NCBI GenBank assembly: GCA_043228905.1
Contig: JBHGNT010000006.1
Location: 124,001-188,000, forward strand
DNA: 64,000 bases
Direction: 5' to 3'
From: Azolla caroliniana
Taxonomy: Eukaryota > Polypodiophyta
In this document: one piece after another, positions 63,886-64,000 of the stretch
Layout: each line of letters opens with the position of its first letter
Numbering within the stretch: position 1 is the stretch's first letter
Notes under the pieces: generated by a model
The model's database searches: none
Told to the model about the DNA's origin: nothing
What the model saw: only the letters and a program-made list of their open reading frames with translations
Program-made: the position numbers and the translations under genes

Positions 63886-64000
63886 ATGAACATTTTTATT
63901 TACCTACTAGCTCTTCTCAACTCACTCCTCAAATTTGGTAATTACGTCATGTCTCTCGAGCTGAGTTTCAAAATCTTCATTTTTTAATTCTATATGATAG
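63678..64000 (+). repeat. 207-bp out-of-register duplication at the window end
   Basis: Sequence 63885-64000 equals 63678-63793, an offset of 207 bp (178 + 29) rather than a multiple of 178. At the join, GCTCT (63881-63885) is followed by ATGAACATTTTT instead of TCTCAAC. A 29-bp piece, monomer positions 143-171, is thus present twice in a row. The two pieces differ at one base (TTTTAATT against TTTTTATT), so the second came from the preceding monomer. Only a single T of homology is seen at the join. The full extent lies beyond the window. Confidence 0.93.

Larger units (their letters stand above)
1..64000 (+). repeat. 178-bp satellite array filling the window
   Basis: A 178-bp monomer is repeated head to tail without interruption. 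Counting from position 1, monomers begin at 1, 179, 357 and so on; I checked the register at many points, for example 6587, 26693, 42178 and 61401. There are 358 complete monomers, one truncated monomer (63715-63885) and a partial restart. All lie in the same orientation, and no unique DNA or mobile element interrupts them. The consensus is about 65 G+C out of 178. Conserved landmarks are TCATGTCTCTCGACC near monomer positions 27-40, GCTAGCGTTGTTAGC near 79-93, and CACGAGCCAGGTATGAACAT at 131-150. The length fits nucleosome-sized centromeric satellites, but I do not recognise the family. Centromeric function is inferred, not shown. Confidence 0.98.

Noticed and set aside
1-64000. A giant tandem-repeat protein
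   Set aside because: 178 is not a multiple of three, so each monomer shifts the frame by one base, and almost all monomers contain stops (TAA after the T-tract, TAG in CATAGC). No long frame survives.
1-64000. CRISPR array
   Set aside because: The repeats are contiguous 178-bp units without short direct repeats separated by unique spacers, and no cas genes are present.
1-64000. Transposon, rDNA, tRNA or telomeric insertions
   Set aside because: Every stretch read fits the monomer consensus. No terminal repeats, target-site duplications, cloverleaf-like segments or short telomeric repeats are seen.

Overview
The whole 64 kb window is one eukaryotic satellite DNA array. It is built from a 178-bp monomer repeated head to tail in a single orientation: 358 complete monomers, one monomer cut short at 63885, and a partial restart to 64000. 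I see no real protein-coding gene, tRNA, rRNA, transposon, CRISPR array, telomeric repeat or unique spacer. The monomer is AT-rich (about 36-37% GC counted on a consensus) and keeps about seven CpG sites. Its length is close to that of known nucleosome-sized centromeric satellites (human alpha 171 bp, Arabidopsis CEN178). A centromeric or pericentromeric origin in a plant or animal is therefore the natural reading, but it is an inference. I do not recognise the monomer as a named family, so the species is left open.

Register is kept almost perfectly. I find only four length changes: an 8-bp deletion at 14620/14621, two 1-bp losses in the monomer's T-tract (29599-29603 and 53628-53632), and an out-of-register join at 63885/63886. 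Variation is otherwise by substitution, and diagnostic variants recur at exact multiples of 178 bp. This shows that blocks of monomers have been copied as higher-order repeats (HORs).

Layout. 1-2490: mixed monomers, including adjacent near-identical pairs. 2491-5694: a 6-mer (1,068 bp) in three tandem copies. This forms part of a 24-mer (4,272 bp) that is itself duplicated (about 2561-6832 and 6833-11104). 12220-13995: a 5-mer (890 bp) twice. 17731-20198 and 26809-29276: the same 2.5 kb segment, 51 monomers apart. 23070-26330: a 9-mer (1,602 bp) twice. 29223-31060: a 6-mer about 1.7 times. 31190-48872: the largest system, a 37-mer (6,586 bp) made of a 25-mer block plus a 12-mer block, in the order 25+12, 25, 25+12. 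48840-57500: a mosaic of fragments of these blocks. 57497-62398: a 1.9 kb segment present twice at 17-monomer spacing. 62122-63885: a 5-mer twice, ending at the out-of-register join.

No genes work together here. The biology is structural: a homogenising tandem array whose nested copies record successive unequal exchanges or replication-based amplifications. Copy boundaries were set by reading diagnostic variants by eye and are good to roughly 50-100 bases.
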